Positions 54,677 through 64,000 of a stretch of 64,000 nt of DNA are shown here, piece after piece. Source of the DNA: Rana temporaria (taxonomy: Eukaryota > Chordata > Amphibia > Anura > Ranidae); the NCBI RefSeq assembly GCF_905171775.1, contig NC_053490.1:87942286-88006285 (forward strand), in the 5' to 3' direction. The position numbers and the translations under genes were made by a program. Each line of letters opens with the position of its first letter. Position 1 is the stretch's first letter. The notes below the pieces were generated by a model. That model ran no database searches. It saw nothing but the letters and a program-made list of their open reading frames with translations, and was not told the origin of the DNA.

Positions 54677-55012
54677 AAGTTTCACAGTGTAAATCCTAGG
54701 AGCCCTTACTGCCCTCACGCCCAGTGTTTGTGTTTCCCAGCATACAATTCTAACTCTGGCTTGCCAGTGTTAAAGCCCTTGTTATACTTTTCTGAACTCA
54801 CTTAGGCCCCTTTTACACTTGGGCGGGAGCCGCTATGTTAATGTTAAAATAAATGTAATTTTTGTTTATGAATGAGTCCATAACTCAGTTACATGGTGGT
54901 TTTTGATATTCACCGGAAGTTCAACATTGACATAGGCAGCTGCTGATTGGCTGCAGCTGCTGATCAACAACAGTTTTTCAGTAATTCACAGTGTATTATC
55001 CTGCGTGTATAT

Positions 55013-57083
55013 ACAGTTCATATGTGACACTTTCAGCTTAAATTTTCACTTTCTTCCAGATGTGTACCTTATATTAATCCTCTTATAGCCTTCACTCTTG
55101 TGCATCCTCTATGGTAGCAATAAATTGTAACCACCTTTCACCACTGCACTCACCTCCAATGAAAACCTGTTTCCAGGTCTGTAAATGCCATCAGGTATAC
55201 AGTATATCCAGGCTCCTCAGCTGTTTAACCTAATTTTTCCGTCTCTTGTCTCGTTAGGTATGTCCTTATCTGGATATCCTTCGTATGGCCTTTCAGTGCT
55301 CTTTCTTCCACTATTTTACCTCAGTTAAAGCAAATACGCTTCTATGATGTAGTAACTTAAAACTTCCACATTTATTTTAATATTGTACACTTACATTTAA
55401 AACAGAGACAATGTGTAGCAAATGAAGATTACAATGGGTCCGGAGCTCCCGTCTGACCCACGATCCTCAGTGTTTGTGTCCCCTGATTCCGCCCAATGTG
55501 TATCGTCAGTCACGTGACTTCCTCAGGACTTCCCTGAGGAGGTCACGTGACTGTGACGATACGCGTTGGGCGGAATCAGGTGCCACAAAAACTGTGAAGC
55601 TACAGCCCCGCTGTAATCTGCACTTGCCATGCATTGTCTGTGTTTTTTTTTTGTTATTTGGATTTTCACAATACAATCATATAGGATACAATAGCTCTAA
55701 AACAGTTGTATATATGTATTAAATTCAACAAAGTAGGTAAAGTTCTGAGTAAGGGGGGGTGGGGGGATGGAACAGGTGATTCATATATACCTATACAGCA
55801 ATGTCAAAGCAGTGTGATACATACAGAAGTGATGAATCATACCATTTTACCTTCAGGTCGGAAGCATGGTTCGGAAATTAAAGACTGGCTATCTCATATA
55901 GTGGCCTAGCTATAGCCATAATAACTGGCGTGAGTTATTAGCTTTAAGTATAGGAAAGTCATGGAAGTCGAAGAGCTCCAGGAATCTGTGGATGTTCTAT
56001 GGTGGTAGAAAGGTAGAGGGGTAAACCGGAGACCCTGAGGTTGCCCAGTGAATTGGTGAGATCTCTTTTCAAATACCAATTGGTGTAATGAAATGGTTGC
56101 ATGACTTCTTGTAAGACTTGGGTTAATGTGGCCTCTGTCTCTGTTTTAAATGTAAGGCCTCGTACACACGACTGTTTTTCCTCGACAGAATCCATCAAGA
56201 AACTTGTTGGCAGAGCTTTTTTGCCGAGGAAAACGGTCGTGTGTATGTTTTTCATCAAGGAAACTGTCGAGGATCTCGACGAGAAAAAAAGAGAACAAGT
56301 TCCCTTTTTCCTCGACGGGAGTCTCAATTTCCTTGTCGTGTTCCTCGTCGGGCTGGTTTTCGACGAGAAACACGTTCGTGTGTATGCTAAGAAAACAACG
56401 CATGCTCAGAGTAAAGTATGAGACGGGAGCGCACCTTCGGTAAAAGTAGCGTTTGTAATGGAGATAGCACAAAAAAAAAGTGCAAATTGTCTCTTACCAA
56501 ACTTTTACTTAACCCGCAGTAACATGAGATTAGCAATAGCAGCTGCAAGGGTTGTGCCAGTGGAATCGAACTTCCCCTGCCGTTGTATGTGTTGTACGTC
56601 ACCGCATTTGAGAACGAGGAGATTTGGTCTTGACAGTGTGTACGCAAAGAAAGCTTGTCAGGTTTCTCCACAAGCCTGACAAGCAACTCGTCGAGGAAAA
56701 TGATGTTTCATTTACGACGAGTTCCGCGGTTGTGTGTACGAGGCCTAAGTGTATAATATTACAAGAAATGTGGAAGTTTTAAATGACTACACCATGAAAG
56801 CGTATTTGCTTTAACTGAGGTAACATGGTGGGAGAAAGAGCACTGAAAGGCCATATGAGGGATACCCAGATAAAACATATCTAGTGAGACAAGAGAAGAA
56901 AACAGGTCTTCATTGGAGGTGAGCACCGTGATGAAAGGTGATGGGAGTCACAATTTATTGCTACCATAGAGGATACACAAGAGTGAAGGCTGGAAGAGGA
57001 TTAATATAAGGTGCACATCCGGAAGAATGTGATCATTTCAGCAGAAAGTGTCACATATGAACTGTATATACACGAATGAACTG
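55013..57083. mobile_element. Large palindromic element, right arm split by a T MITE
   Basis: The outer ends cgtgtatatacagttcatat and atatgaactgtatatacacg are inverse, and matching pairs continue inward: atcctctatggtagcaataaa with tttattgctaccatagaggat, aaacttccacatttattt with agaaatgtggaagtttt, and acatttaaaacagaga with tctctgttttaaatgt. Left arm about 55013-55412; right arm about 56131-57083. The centre has another hairpin (cctgattccgcccaa / ttgggcggaatcagg around gtcacgtgac). No coding capacity. Confidence 0.8.
56156..56745. mobile_element. T-family MITE inserted in the palindrome arm
   Basis: The ends are GGCCTCGTACACACGACTG and GTGTGTACGAGGCC, with an exact TAA duplication (56153-56155, 56746-56748). 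The left arm of the palindrome holds the unoccupied site: its inverse reads aaatgtaagtgtaca, matching the two flanks with one TAA. It is 590 bp, closely related to the 44663 copy. Confidence 0.93.
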
Positions 57084-57157
57084 TGTACTTTACTTTATTT
57101 TGGATTTTTTTCATGTGACAAGGATTATGTCATAATTATGTATTTTGATTGATTAGG

Positions 57158-57164
<7 letters not shown>

Positions 57165-57240
<76 letters not shown>
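57165..57240. repeat. (TA)n(CA)n compound microsatellite
   Basis: About 22 TA units followed directly by about 15 CA units. Confidence 0.96.
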
Positions 57241-57242
<2 letters not shown>

Positions 57243-57447
57243 TATTGTTTGTTTAACATTCATAGTTTTTCAGTTTGTCCATTTAACAGAAGTGGATCTA
57301 AGAACTAACCTCTGTTAAACAAGTAAGGCCATACACAGATCAAAATGTGGTTGGTCCCTGTTGTACTGGGCAGATTTTGATCTGTCTATTCTCAGCTTGT
57401 GGTTTTAATATTCTTTTAAAAAAAATATTTGACATATCTGTCTGTAA

Positions 57448-57739
57448 GCCATGCTACACACTGGTGCGTTTTGACATGCGATTTGACATGTCAAATCGGC
57501 AGAATTTGACGGCAATGGCACCGCCCTAATTGGTGCGACCATGCATCTGTGGCGCTGCACCAATTTCAAAAAGTAGTTTCTGTACTACTGTTTGCGATTT
57601 CGCCCCTCGATTTACATTGGCATCTGTGCAGGAACTGCACAGGTATCTCTGTAATCGTGACCGAAATCGGGACCGACAAGCGAGAGTGTAATTCAGAACT
57701 CGCATGGCTTTATTCCCACAGCCCAGTGTGAACCTGGGC
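57448..57739. mobile_element. H-family MITE with TAA duplication
   Basis: The ends are GCCATGCTACACACTGG and CCAGTGTGAACCTGGGC, with TAA on both sides (57445-57447, 57740-57742). At 292 bp it has no coding capacity. Confidence 0.8.
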
Positions 57740-57773
57740 TAAATGTTACTTTTTAAGCCACATTGTAGACTTA

Positions 57774-58485
57774 TAGGTAGATTCAGAGAGAATGGTGTAA
57801 ACTTGCGGCGGCGTAGCTTAGCGTGTTTAGGTTACGCCGCCGTAAGTTAGCGAGGCAAGTACTTGATTCTCAAAGTACTTGCCTGCTAAGTTACGGCGGC
57901 GTAGCCTAAAGCAGGCGGGCGTAAGGACGCCTAATTCAAATGTGTGTAAGGGGGCATGTTTTATGTTAATGGGGCTTGACCTTACGTTTTTGACTTTTTT
58001 TTCAACTACGCATGCGCCAAGCGCCTACATTTCCCAGTGTGCATTGCGGCTAAGTACGCCGCACGGGCCTATTGATTTTGACGTGGACGTAAACTACGTA
58101 AATCCCTATTCACGGACAAATTTCGAATTTTGAAGCGGGAACGGCAGCCATACTTTAACATTACTATTCCATCTATTAGATGGAATAACTTTAGGCCTGA
58201 TATTGCCTTACGGAAACGGCGTAAATGTACTGCGGCGGCCGGGCGTACGATCGTGAATCGGCGTATCTACTAATTTACATATTCTACGCTGACTGCAATG
58301 GAAGCGCCACCTAGCGGCAAGCCTCAATATTGCAACCTAAGATAGGACGGCGCAAGCCGTCGTATCTTAGATATGTTTAAGCGTTTCTCTGTTTGAGAAT
58401 ACACTTAAACATAAGTCGGCGTAGATTCTGAGTTAGGTCGGCTTATCTACTGATAAGCCGGCCTAACTCTTTCTGAATCTACCTA
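57774..58485. mobile_element. G-family MITE with perfect ends and TTA duplication
   Basis: TAGGTAGATTCAGA and TCTGAATCTACCTA are perfect inverses flanked by TTA (57771-57773, 58486-58488). The interior has the usual G blocks (gcctattgattttgacgtgg, ggaaacggcgtaaatgt, ggaagcgccacctagcgg). It is 712 bp and supports a PIF/Harbinger origin for G. Confidence 0.9.
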
Positions 58486-58488
58486 TTA

Positions 58489-59358
58489 GTGACCCTTTAC
58501 AGTGAGCCATGGAGCACTGCTGGCATGACTTCCTCACGCTGAACATTGGCATACTGTCATTAGCGGTCAGTGGGCCCATATTTAGCACAAATCTGGCTGA
58601 AAATATTCCATTTAGCTGTGTCCAAAACGTTTCCCGTTCAAAGCTGAAAGGTTTTTACTGTGCAGAATTTCTTAGCAGGCTCTTAATCCACTGGAGACTT
58701 TACTGAGCGAGGAGATGTCCGTGTTTGCCTGGCTTTCTCCTCATCCACATATGTATGCGCTGTTCCATATGTATATATGACCACGTGCATTACTTTAAAT
58801 ACACAGAAAAAGTAATCTGGTGAAACCCATATGACATGCAGTGATTATGTGTTTTTCTTTTTTTAAGTTTACTTAAAGGCTTATGCATAGTAATTAGTTT
58901 CAGTCAAATTCCTATCCGACGATTTAATATTTTGGCTGAAGGCTTCAGCGCTTATATCCTGTCTGCCATTAGAAGCTGTTTTATGATGCAGTGCAGATTC
59001 TTTCAAAGACCCCTCCAAAATCTGTAGATTTAGTCATTGTGAGTATATAAGATTTCCACCGGTTTTGAAACTGCAATGACCATGTGTTTTTTTTTTCTTT
59101 GACTATAGAGAATTACATACTCCTTAACATTATGGAGGGATTTCTAGAAGAAAGCAGTAAGATCCACAGTGGAGGAGACTAGCCAGTGTATTGAACTGAG
59201 TTGTGTTTCTAGCAGACGTTTAGCGCATTCATTTAATGTGTGTAGCTTGTGTTTGTGCAGTTTTTTGGAGTGGTGTTTTGTCTCTAATTTTGCTGCTTAA
59301 TATTCTTTAAGATTGGAAAATGAAAAGGTAGGAATACTAATTGTTTATGACAGAAATA
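58489..59358. other. Intronic stretch, nothing recognised
   Basis: No bounded repeat and no exon. Confidence 0.4.
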
Positions 59359-59366
59359 GGCTTCAC

Positions 59367-59671
59367 CATAGGCGTGCGTACAGGGTGTGCCTGGGCACAC
59401 CCTAATCATCCCATGTGAATTAGCATTATCCAGGGGTGGCACCAGGTGGGTGGTTGGGGGATGCCAGTGGCCAGTGTAAATGCAGCCATTATATTAAAGG
59501 CAAGGTTCAACTTTAGGAACACATTACACTCGTATTTAGGGTGTAGCGTAATTAGCTCCCAATCAACTGTCTCCCACCACCAGAGCCTCCTCCCTGTGAC
59601 AGCAGGTGGCATTCATGTGTGTTTGAGCTTTGGGGTGCACTCCCTAATGCAATAGGCTGCGCACACCTATG
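59367..59671. mobile_element. hAT-like MITE N9
   Basis: The ends CATAGGCGTGCG and CGCACACCTATG form a short inverted pair. GGCTTCAC is an exact 8-bp duplication (59359-59366, 59672-59679). It is 305 bp; the subterminals are cagggtgtgcctgggcacac and tttggggtgcactccc. Confidence 0.88.
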
Positions 59672-60008
59672 GGCTTCACGTACATGTGTATCATCTTCCT
59701 GTGTTTGAAACGCACCTCAAACACAGAAAATTGTTATTAGTTCTAATGGAGCAGTACACATGGCAGTTTAGAGGCTTTATTTGATCTGTTTTGTGTTGCG
59801 CTACTTTTTATGGACACAACATGTCCTATTGAGGTGCATTTAAACCAAGGAAGGAAGGCCAACTACAGCCGTTACTTGTCAGATACTGCTTTGTCCATTA
59901 GAAGGCATTCAGTTGTGTTTGCCGAAAATGCCTGTTGACATTAGCCCTTATAGCCCTTATAGCTTCAACTTTAGGGTATCAGCAGCCTAAGAGGGAACAC
60001 ATGTTCTA

Positions 60009-60413
60009 AAGCCTCGTACACATGATCGGATTGTGTGATGACTGGCTGTTGGCGGGAAAATCCGACCATTTGTATGCTCCATCGGACAATTGCTGTCGAA
60101 TTTTCCGCAGACAAATGTTGGATGGCATGCGTTAAAACGGACTGTTGTTGGATTTTCTGAGCGTGTGTACACAAGTCTGTCGGATAAAATTCCAAAGTAC
60201 AAACACGCATGCTCAGAATCAATGCTCATCAAACACAACATTAGCAGAAGATGCCCAATGGGTGGCGCTAAAGGGCTGAAAAAACACATATTGTCGTGTT
60301 TGTTGGCCGACAATTGTGTGCCGTTTGTATGCAAGACAAATTTCTGGCCAACGCCCTTCGGACATAAATCCTACGCTTTGTCCGCTGAAAATCCGATTGT
60401 GTGTACCAGGCTT
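60009..60413. mobile_element. T-family MITE, worn copy
   Basis: The left end, aagcctcgtacacatgatcgg, pairs with ccgattgtgtgtaccaggctt. Internal pairs tcggacaattgctgtc and gccgacaattgtgtgccg, plus acgcatgctcagaatc, are shared features. The duplication is not resolved. Confidence 0.7.
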
Positions 60414-60470
60414 TATTTGTAAAAGAGCACACAGGAAGGCACACATCCTTAGTGCATTACCGAAGATTTA

Positions 60471-60622
60471 GGCTGGATTCACACCTATGCATTTTTAGTG
60501 CTTTTAGGATTTTGCAGATTTGCACTACAGAACATGTTCCATAGGAAATCATGTTAAATGGACTGTAGTGCAAATCTGCAAAATGCAAAAAGCACTAAAA
60601 CTGCATAGGTGTGAATCCAGCC
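60471..60622. mobile_element. H-family MITE, short perfect copy with TTA duplication
   Basis: GGCTGGATTCACACCTATGC and its exact inverse form the ends, flanked by TTA (60468-60470, 60623-60625). It is 152 bp and almost wholly palindromic (tgcagatttgcactacag with ctgtagtgcaaatctgca). Confidence 0.93.
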
Positions 60623-60646
60623 TTAATGTATAAAGCAAAACATACA

Positions 60647-60892
60647 GGGCCAGTTCACACCAGACGCAGTTCCGTGCGCATTTTTTCTGCACAAATGCAT
60701 GCACTGTTTTCCATGTGTTCCAATGGCTCTAGTTCACACCATGCAGTCAGTTTCCAGCGCAGAAACTGACCGGAAACTGGCTGCATGGTGTGAACTAGAG
60801 CCATTGGAATACATGAAAAACACTGTGCATGCATTTTGTGCAGAAAAAAAGCACACGGAAATGAACAGAACTGCGTCTGGTGTGAACTGCCC
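60647..60892. mobile_element. H-family MITE
   Basis: GGGCCAGTTCACACCAGACG and its inverse cgtctggtgtgaactgccc form the ends. Inside, ggctctagttcacaccatgc pairs with gcatggtgtgaactagagcc. It is 246 bp, palindromic. The flanks give no clear duplication. Confidence 0.82.
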
Positions 60893-61622
60893 ATAGCCAA
60901 ATGGATACTCCCAAAAATGGATGTAAACAGGCATTGTATGACACTGCATCTCAATCCAGAGATAAACTTTAGCTCTGAAGAAGGAGGTGCACCCCCTGAA
61001 ACGCATCAGATTGCCAGCGCAACATTACAATGTATTTGGCCACCCTATTCCTTCACTGGATTGAGATTTCGTGTCATACAACTCATCCATTTTGTGAGTA
61101 TCCATTTGGCTTATTGTTTTGTAATAAACAATAAACCTTTGGTAATGCACTAGGCATGTGTGCCCTCCTGTGTGGTCTTTTACAGTTGTCTATTAGATTC
61201 CTCAATCTGAGGAGGGCTGCATCCACGAAGAATACCAGAATTTTTTTATTCTATTGCTTTTGATGATCCATTGCACAAGTAGACTCTGAGGTGGAATTCT
61301 ATGCCCTGGAGATGTTTGTGTTTTGTGCAACCTGTTTCTTATTTGTTAAAGATCTGTGGTAAGACTGCTATATTTGGAGGTGCTAAGTAACCTACCCATT
61401 TCACTGTAGTAGTCCAGCAAACGAGTGGTGAAAGTTGTGTGGCTCCAAGTTTGAGCTATTGGATTCAGTACTTTATGTCACTGACTTTGCTCTGACTTTA
61501 TTTGTGCTATATTTGCTTCTGGTCAGTGAATCAGAATGAAACCAGAGACATATGGGCATGTAAGATTTTCAGAAGGATGTCGGTACTGGCAGATTATTTA
61601 TCTCAGTTCATGTTTTCTTGAG
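60893..61622. other. Intronic stretch, unclassified repeat text
   Basis: Contains gaagaaggaggtgcaccccctgaaacgc at about 60977-61005, a phrase that looks like dispersed repeat, but no bounded element or exon was seen. Confidence 0.35.
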
Positions 61623-62572
61623 ACTGGGTTCACATATATGCAAATTGGATGCAGTTAAAAATGCATCCAATTTGCATAACTGAATGAGACCAGGTTTCAA
61701 TGGAGCCGGTTTGAAAGGGGTCCTGTGCGTTTTTGGGTCTGGTTCAGGTGCAAATTCAGGGAAAATGCACACATGGGGCCAGATTCAGATAGGTTACGCG
61801 GATCTAAAGATCCGCTGACCTATCTGATTTACGTTACGCCGCCGCAAGTTTTTGAGGCAAGTGCTATATTTAGAAAGCACTTGCCTCTAAAGTTGCGGCG
61901 GCGTATCGTAAATCCCCCGGCGGAATTCAAATTCCGCGGCTAGGGGGCGTGTAAAATTTAAATCAGGCGCGTCCCCGCGCTGATCGAACAGCGCATGCGC
62001 CGTCCGCAAATTTTCCCAGCGTGCATTGCTCCAAATGACGTTGCAAGGACGTCATTGGTTTCGACGTTAACGTAAATTACGGCCGTATTCGCGAACGACT
62101 TACGCAAACAACGTAAAAAAATCAAAACTCGGCGCGGGAACGACGGCCATACTTAACATAGGATACGCCGCACTTACCCCTCCTATAGCAGGGGTAACTT
62201 TCCGCTGGAAAAAGCCAAACGCAAACGACGTAAAAAAAAAGCACCGGGCAGTCGTTCGGTTCTGAATAGGCGTAAATGCTCATATGCATATTCAACGCGT
62301 AAAAGATACGGAAGTGCCACCTAGCGGCCGGCCTGGAATTGCAGCCTAAGATCCGACGGTGTAAGTCACGGATCTTAGGCATATCTATGCGTAACCTGAT
62401 TCTATGAATCAGGCACATAGATACGACGGCCGGACTCAGAGATACGGCGGCGTATCAGGAGATACGCCGTCGTATCTTCATTCTGAATCCAGCCCATGAA
62501 GCACACCTGAACCATTGAACAGAAATGCACAGGAATTCGATCTGAAAACCACAGCCGCATATATGTGAACCC
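61623..62572. mobile_element. H-family MITE interrupted by a G element
   Basis: The outer ends ctgggttcacatatatgca and gcatatatgtgaaccctacc pair. The interior is split at ATG by the G copy at 61776 and continues gaagcacacctgaacc. Without the insert it is about 230 bp. Confidence 0.75.
61776..62495. mobile_element. G-family MITE nested in an H element
   Basis: The ends are GGGCCAGATTCAGATAGG and CTGAATCCAGCCC, with ATG duplicated (61773-61775, 62496-62498). Interior G blocks include attgctccaaatgacgttgc, attcgcgaacgacttacgca and gatacgccgtcgtatcttca. It is 720 bp. Confidence 0.88.
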
Positions 62573-62740
62573 TACCTCTTTATTGCTCTTCTCTCACCAA
62601 ATAGTACAAAAACTGCCATAAATTGTTGGTTTCTGCTGGGAACTATTGACAAGTTTACATTTGAAGATGATATTACAATATATTCTACACTAATGTTTAA
62701 CATTTAAAAAAATGTAATGATGACTTTTACTTCTCTTTAG

Positions 62741-62813
62741 CCAGTTACCTACTACAAGTGAATCATGTGACTTTGATGACCCTAAACTGTTTCAGAACAT
62801 TGAAGGTGAAAGT
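62741..62813 (+). CDS. ATP8A2: ATP8A2-like exon: start of nucleotide-binding domain
   Basis: The acceptor is cttctctttag and the donor AGT|gtaagt. One base completes the Ser codon from the microexon, then 24 codons read QLPTTSESCDFDDPKLFQNI and EGES. Human ATP8A2 has CDFDDPRLLKNIEDRHP here from memory, so the block is diagnostic. It lies in the variable linker leading into the N domain. The exon ends in phase 0 and the next exon is beyond the window. Confidence 0.92.
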
Positions 62814-63053
62814 GTAAGTACTATAGAGTTTGTATTTAGATTTTTTGTTGACAAAGAACTGTGAAAAGCCCTATTTTTATTAAAACTTACCCACTTAGTT
62901 TTCAGAAAAGCAACAACCCTCCTGAGATAATAACACATACAGCTTCTCAGGTCCCCATGGTTATAAGTCACCAATATACAGTATAATACAGCATTCCTGT
63001 GTTGCTAGGTCTTCTCCTCTGCACATTACTGACATGTCTAAGTCATACCAACA
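62814..63053. other. Start of the last visible intron
   Basis: No repeat or coding block was seen. Confidence 0.4.
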
Positions 63054-63055
63054 TA

Positions 63056-63364
63056 TGAGGTGTGTCTAAAAAGTTTAGTGAATGGTATCAAAGAAAACAG
63101 AAGATACAAACAAATTACCTTTATTGGCCTTCAAACTTTTGGCATTGTTCACAAAGCTTCTGGAAACTGTCAGCAAAGGTCTCTTTAGGAATTGATTGCA
63201 GAACCGCTGTCACACATTTTTGGATTTCCGCCTGATGGTCATGTGTACTCCAGGCTAGGTGGCGCTTCTCAACAAGCCTCTGGATAGCCATGTGCATGCG
63301 CGCACCTGTTACGTATTGCTGTTGTGATGCTAGACCATTCACCAATCTTTTTAGACACACCTCA
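63056..63364 (-). mobile_element. Mariner-type deletion derivative
   Basis: TGAGGTGTGTCTAAAAAG and CTTTTTAGACACACCTCA are near-perfect inverses flanked by TA (63054-63055, 63365-63366). On the minus strand a 79-codon frame (63360-63121) ends in VTAVLQSIPKETFADSFQKL and CEQCQKFEGQ, matching the C-terminal tail of mariner transposases. The catalytic core is deleted. Confidence 0.85.
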
Positions 63365-63434
63365 TATTTATAACTGAGGCAACCTTTGCCATCCTTCTAA
63401 CCTGGGTTGTGTGTCTCTTCGGTAGCCACTAGGG

Positions 63435-63559
63435 CCCTTCAGCTGTTGCGGAACTACCAATCCCATGAGGCATTGCAAGCTGCTGACGGTTACAAGCATG
63501 ACTCCCAAAGGCAGAGGCATGATGGTAGTTGTAGTTTTGCAACAGCTGGAGCACCCATG
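63435..63559. mobile_element. Palindromic hAT-like MITE, relative of N6
   Basis: cttcagctgttgcggaacta pairs with tagttttgcaacagctgg, as in the 37305 copy. The flanks CACTAGGG (63427-63434) and CACTAGAG (63560-63567) match in 7 of 8 bases. Confidence 0.78.
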
Positions 63560-63671
63560 CACTAGAGGGTATTGTGCTAAAAGGAAGTACAGTATATGAT
63601 CAACAGCACCAATAAAGAAGAACCCTATAACGCAAACACAAGGGATGCCGAAGCATACAATATACAGTATA

Positions 63672-63867
63672 TTAAAGTGGTTATAAATCCTTTGCCTATA
63701 ATAAGGCTTACCTGTAGCTACCAAGGATATCTCCTAAACCTGCAAGGTTTAGGAGATATCCCCTGTTTCCTGCATGTGCCGATGTCATGAATACTAGCAT
63801 ACTATGCATACTAGCTCATTATGCCTTTATCTTGCAGGTTTTTTAATAGGGTTTACAACCACTTTAG
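63672..63867. mobile_element. Kolobok/T2-like MITE, small copy
   Basis: It begins TTAAAGTGGTTATAAA and ends TTTACAACCACTTTAG, an inverted pair; the right TTAA has changed to TTAG. Inside, aggatatctcctaaacctgc pairs with gcaaggtttaggagatatcc. Confidence 0.72.
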
Positions 63868-64000
63868 TAAATATAATAAACTGCCCTACACTCCCTGGGG
63901 AAATGCACTGACTCATATGACAAGAACAAATTGTTGTGGTTGTCGGTTCTGAAAGTAGAAATTATTTGCATGGTTAGGACTTTGAAAGATCTCAGCAAGT

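Larger units (their letters stand above)
53830..55012. other. Intronic stretch with a long direct repeat
   Basis: Continues the decayed retroelement to about 53960 and then plain intron, apart from the paired 78-bp direct repeats listed separately. Confidence 0.4.
7273..62813 (+). other. ATP8A2: ATP8A2-like gene, internal part (8 exons, 7 complete introns)
   Basis: Eight exons with canonical AG/GT borders join in one frame without a stop. Phases agree at every junction, including codons split 2+1 and 1+2. Introns are 178, 3823, 10907, 2551, 7084, 7102 and 23077 bp. ATP8A2 is known as a P4-ATPase that, with a CDC50 (TMEM30) subunit, moves phosphatidylserine and phosphatidylethanolamine from the outer to the cytosolic leaflet, mainly in neurons and photoreceptors. 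The paralog call rests on KRSNVEKVTN, CDFDDP and MNFKKCSI, which I recall as ATP8A2-type rather than ATP8A1-type. The N-terminus, M1-M2, the DGET loop, most of the N domain and M5-M10 lie outside the window. No frameshift or premature stop is visible, so the gene looks functional. Confidence 0.93.

Noticed and set aside
44527..56472. Similar proteins (MCYLHYKRYFYRRCAPVSYF) at 44527-44967 and 56146-56472
   Set aside because: Both are read through T-family MITEs of the same subfamily; no splice or codon evidence.
63368..63724. 118-codon frame with hydrophobic stretches on the minus strand
   Set aside because: It spans a palindromic hAT MITE and the edge of a T2-like MITE; no conserved domain.

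Overview
This window looks like a piece of a repeat-rich vertebrate nuclear genome, most likely a frog (true-frog-like anuran). Eight short blocks bounded by AG/GT splice signals join in one continuous frame (819 nt, 273 codons) and encode part of a P4-ATPase flippase. The residues match vertebrate ATP8A2 better than ATP8A1, as judged from memory of the two paralogs. The gene is on the + strand and is cut at both ends: the first visible exon starts at 7273 in the late actuator domain, and the last ends at 62813 just after the start of the nucleotide-binding domain. Between them lie M3, M4 with the PISL motif, and the DKTGT phosphorylation site. The frog assignment is an inference from the repeat spectrum: piggyBac-like, Kolobok/T2-like, Tc1, hAT and Harbinger-like MITEs plus L1/Tx1 and CR1 LINEs.

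Everything else is intron or upstream sequence packed with transposable elements. Adding my own intervals gives roughly 37 kb of recognisable repeats in 64 kb, against 0.8 kb of exon. Region by region: 1-7.2 kb is upstream intron with a piggyBac-like element, a hAT with a minisatellite, and MITEs. 7.3-11.7 kb holds three exons and a triple nest of transposons. 11.7-22.6 kb is an intron with a solo-LTR-like element and several TTAA-flanked elements. 22.6-25.3 kb holds two exons around a long foldback. 25.3-32.4 kb carries a young 5'-truncated L1. 32.4-39.7 kb carries the DKTGT exon, a TTAA-in-TTAA nested pair, several hATs and a 45-nt microexon. 39.7-62.7 kb is one 23-kb intron with a nearly intact Tc1, a CR1, an L1/hAT nest and a 2-kb palindrome. 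62.7-64 kb has the last exon and three small MITEs.

Family shorthand used below. P1: TTAA-flanked, ends CCACTTAAG. P2: TTAA-flanked, ends CCTCC. G: ends GGGCCAGATTCA or TAGGTAGATTCA, 3-bp target duplication. T: ends GGCCTCGTACACACG, TAA/TTA duplication. H: ends containing TTCACAC, TAA/TTA duplication. R: an unclassified interspersed repeat. N1-N9: hAT-like elements with 8-bp duplications.

The strongest observations are structural. Three unrelated hAT families (four copies) each carry an internal minisatellite. Target-site duplications are proven by empty sites inside the window itself, for P1 in P1, G in P1 and T in a palindrome arm. A Tc1 transposase is broken only by one TGA. An L1 piece is open from its truncation point to its stop codon and has an exact 13-bp duplication. 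I saw no new defence, metabolic or regulatory system; the novelty here is in transposon architecture. No tRNA, rRNA or CRISPR was found.
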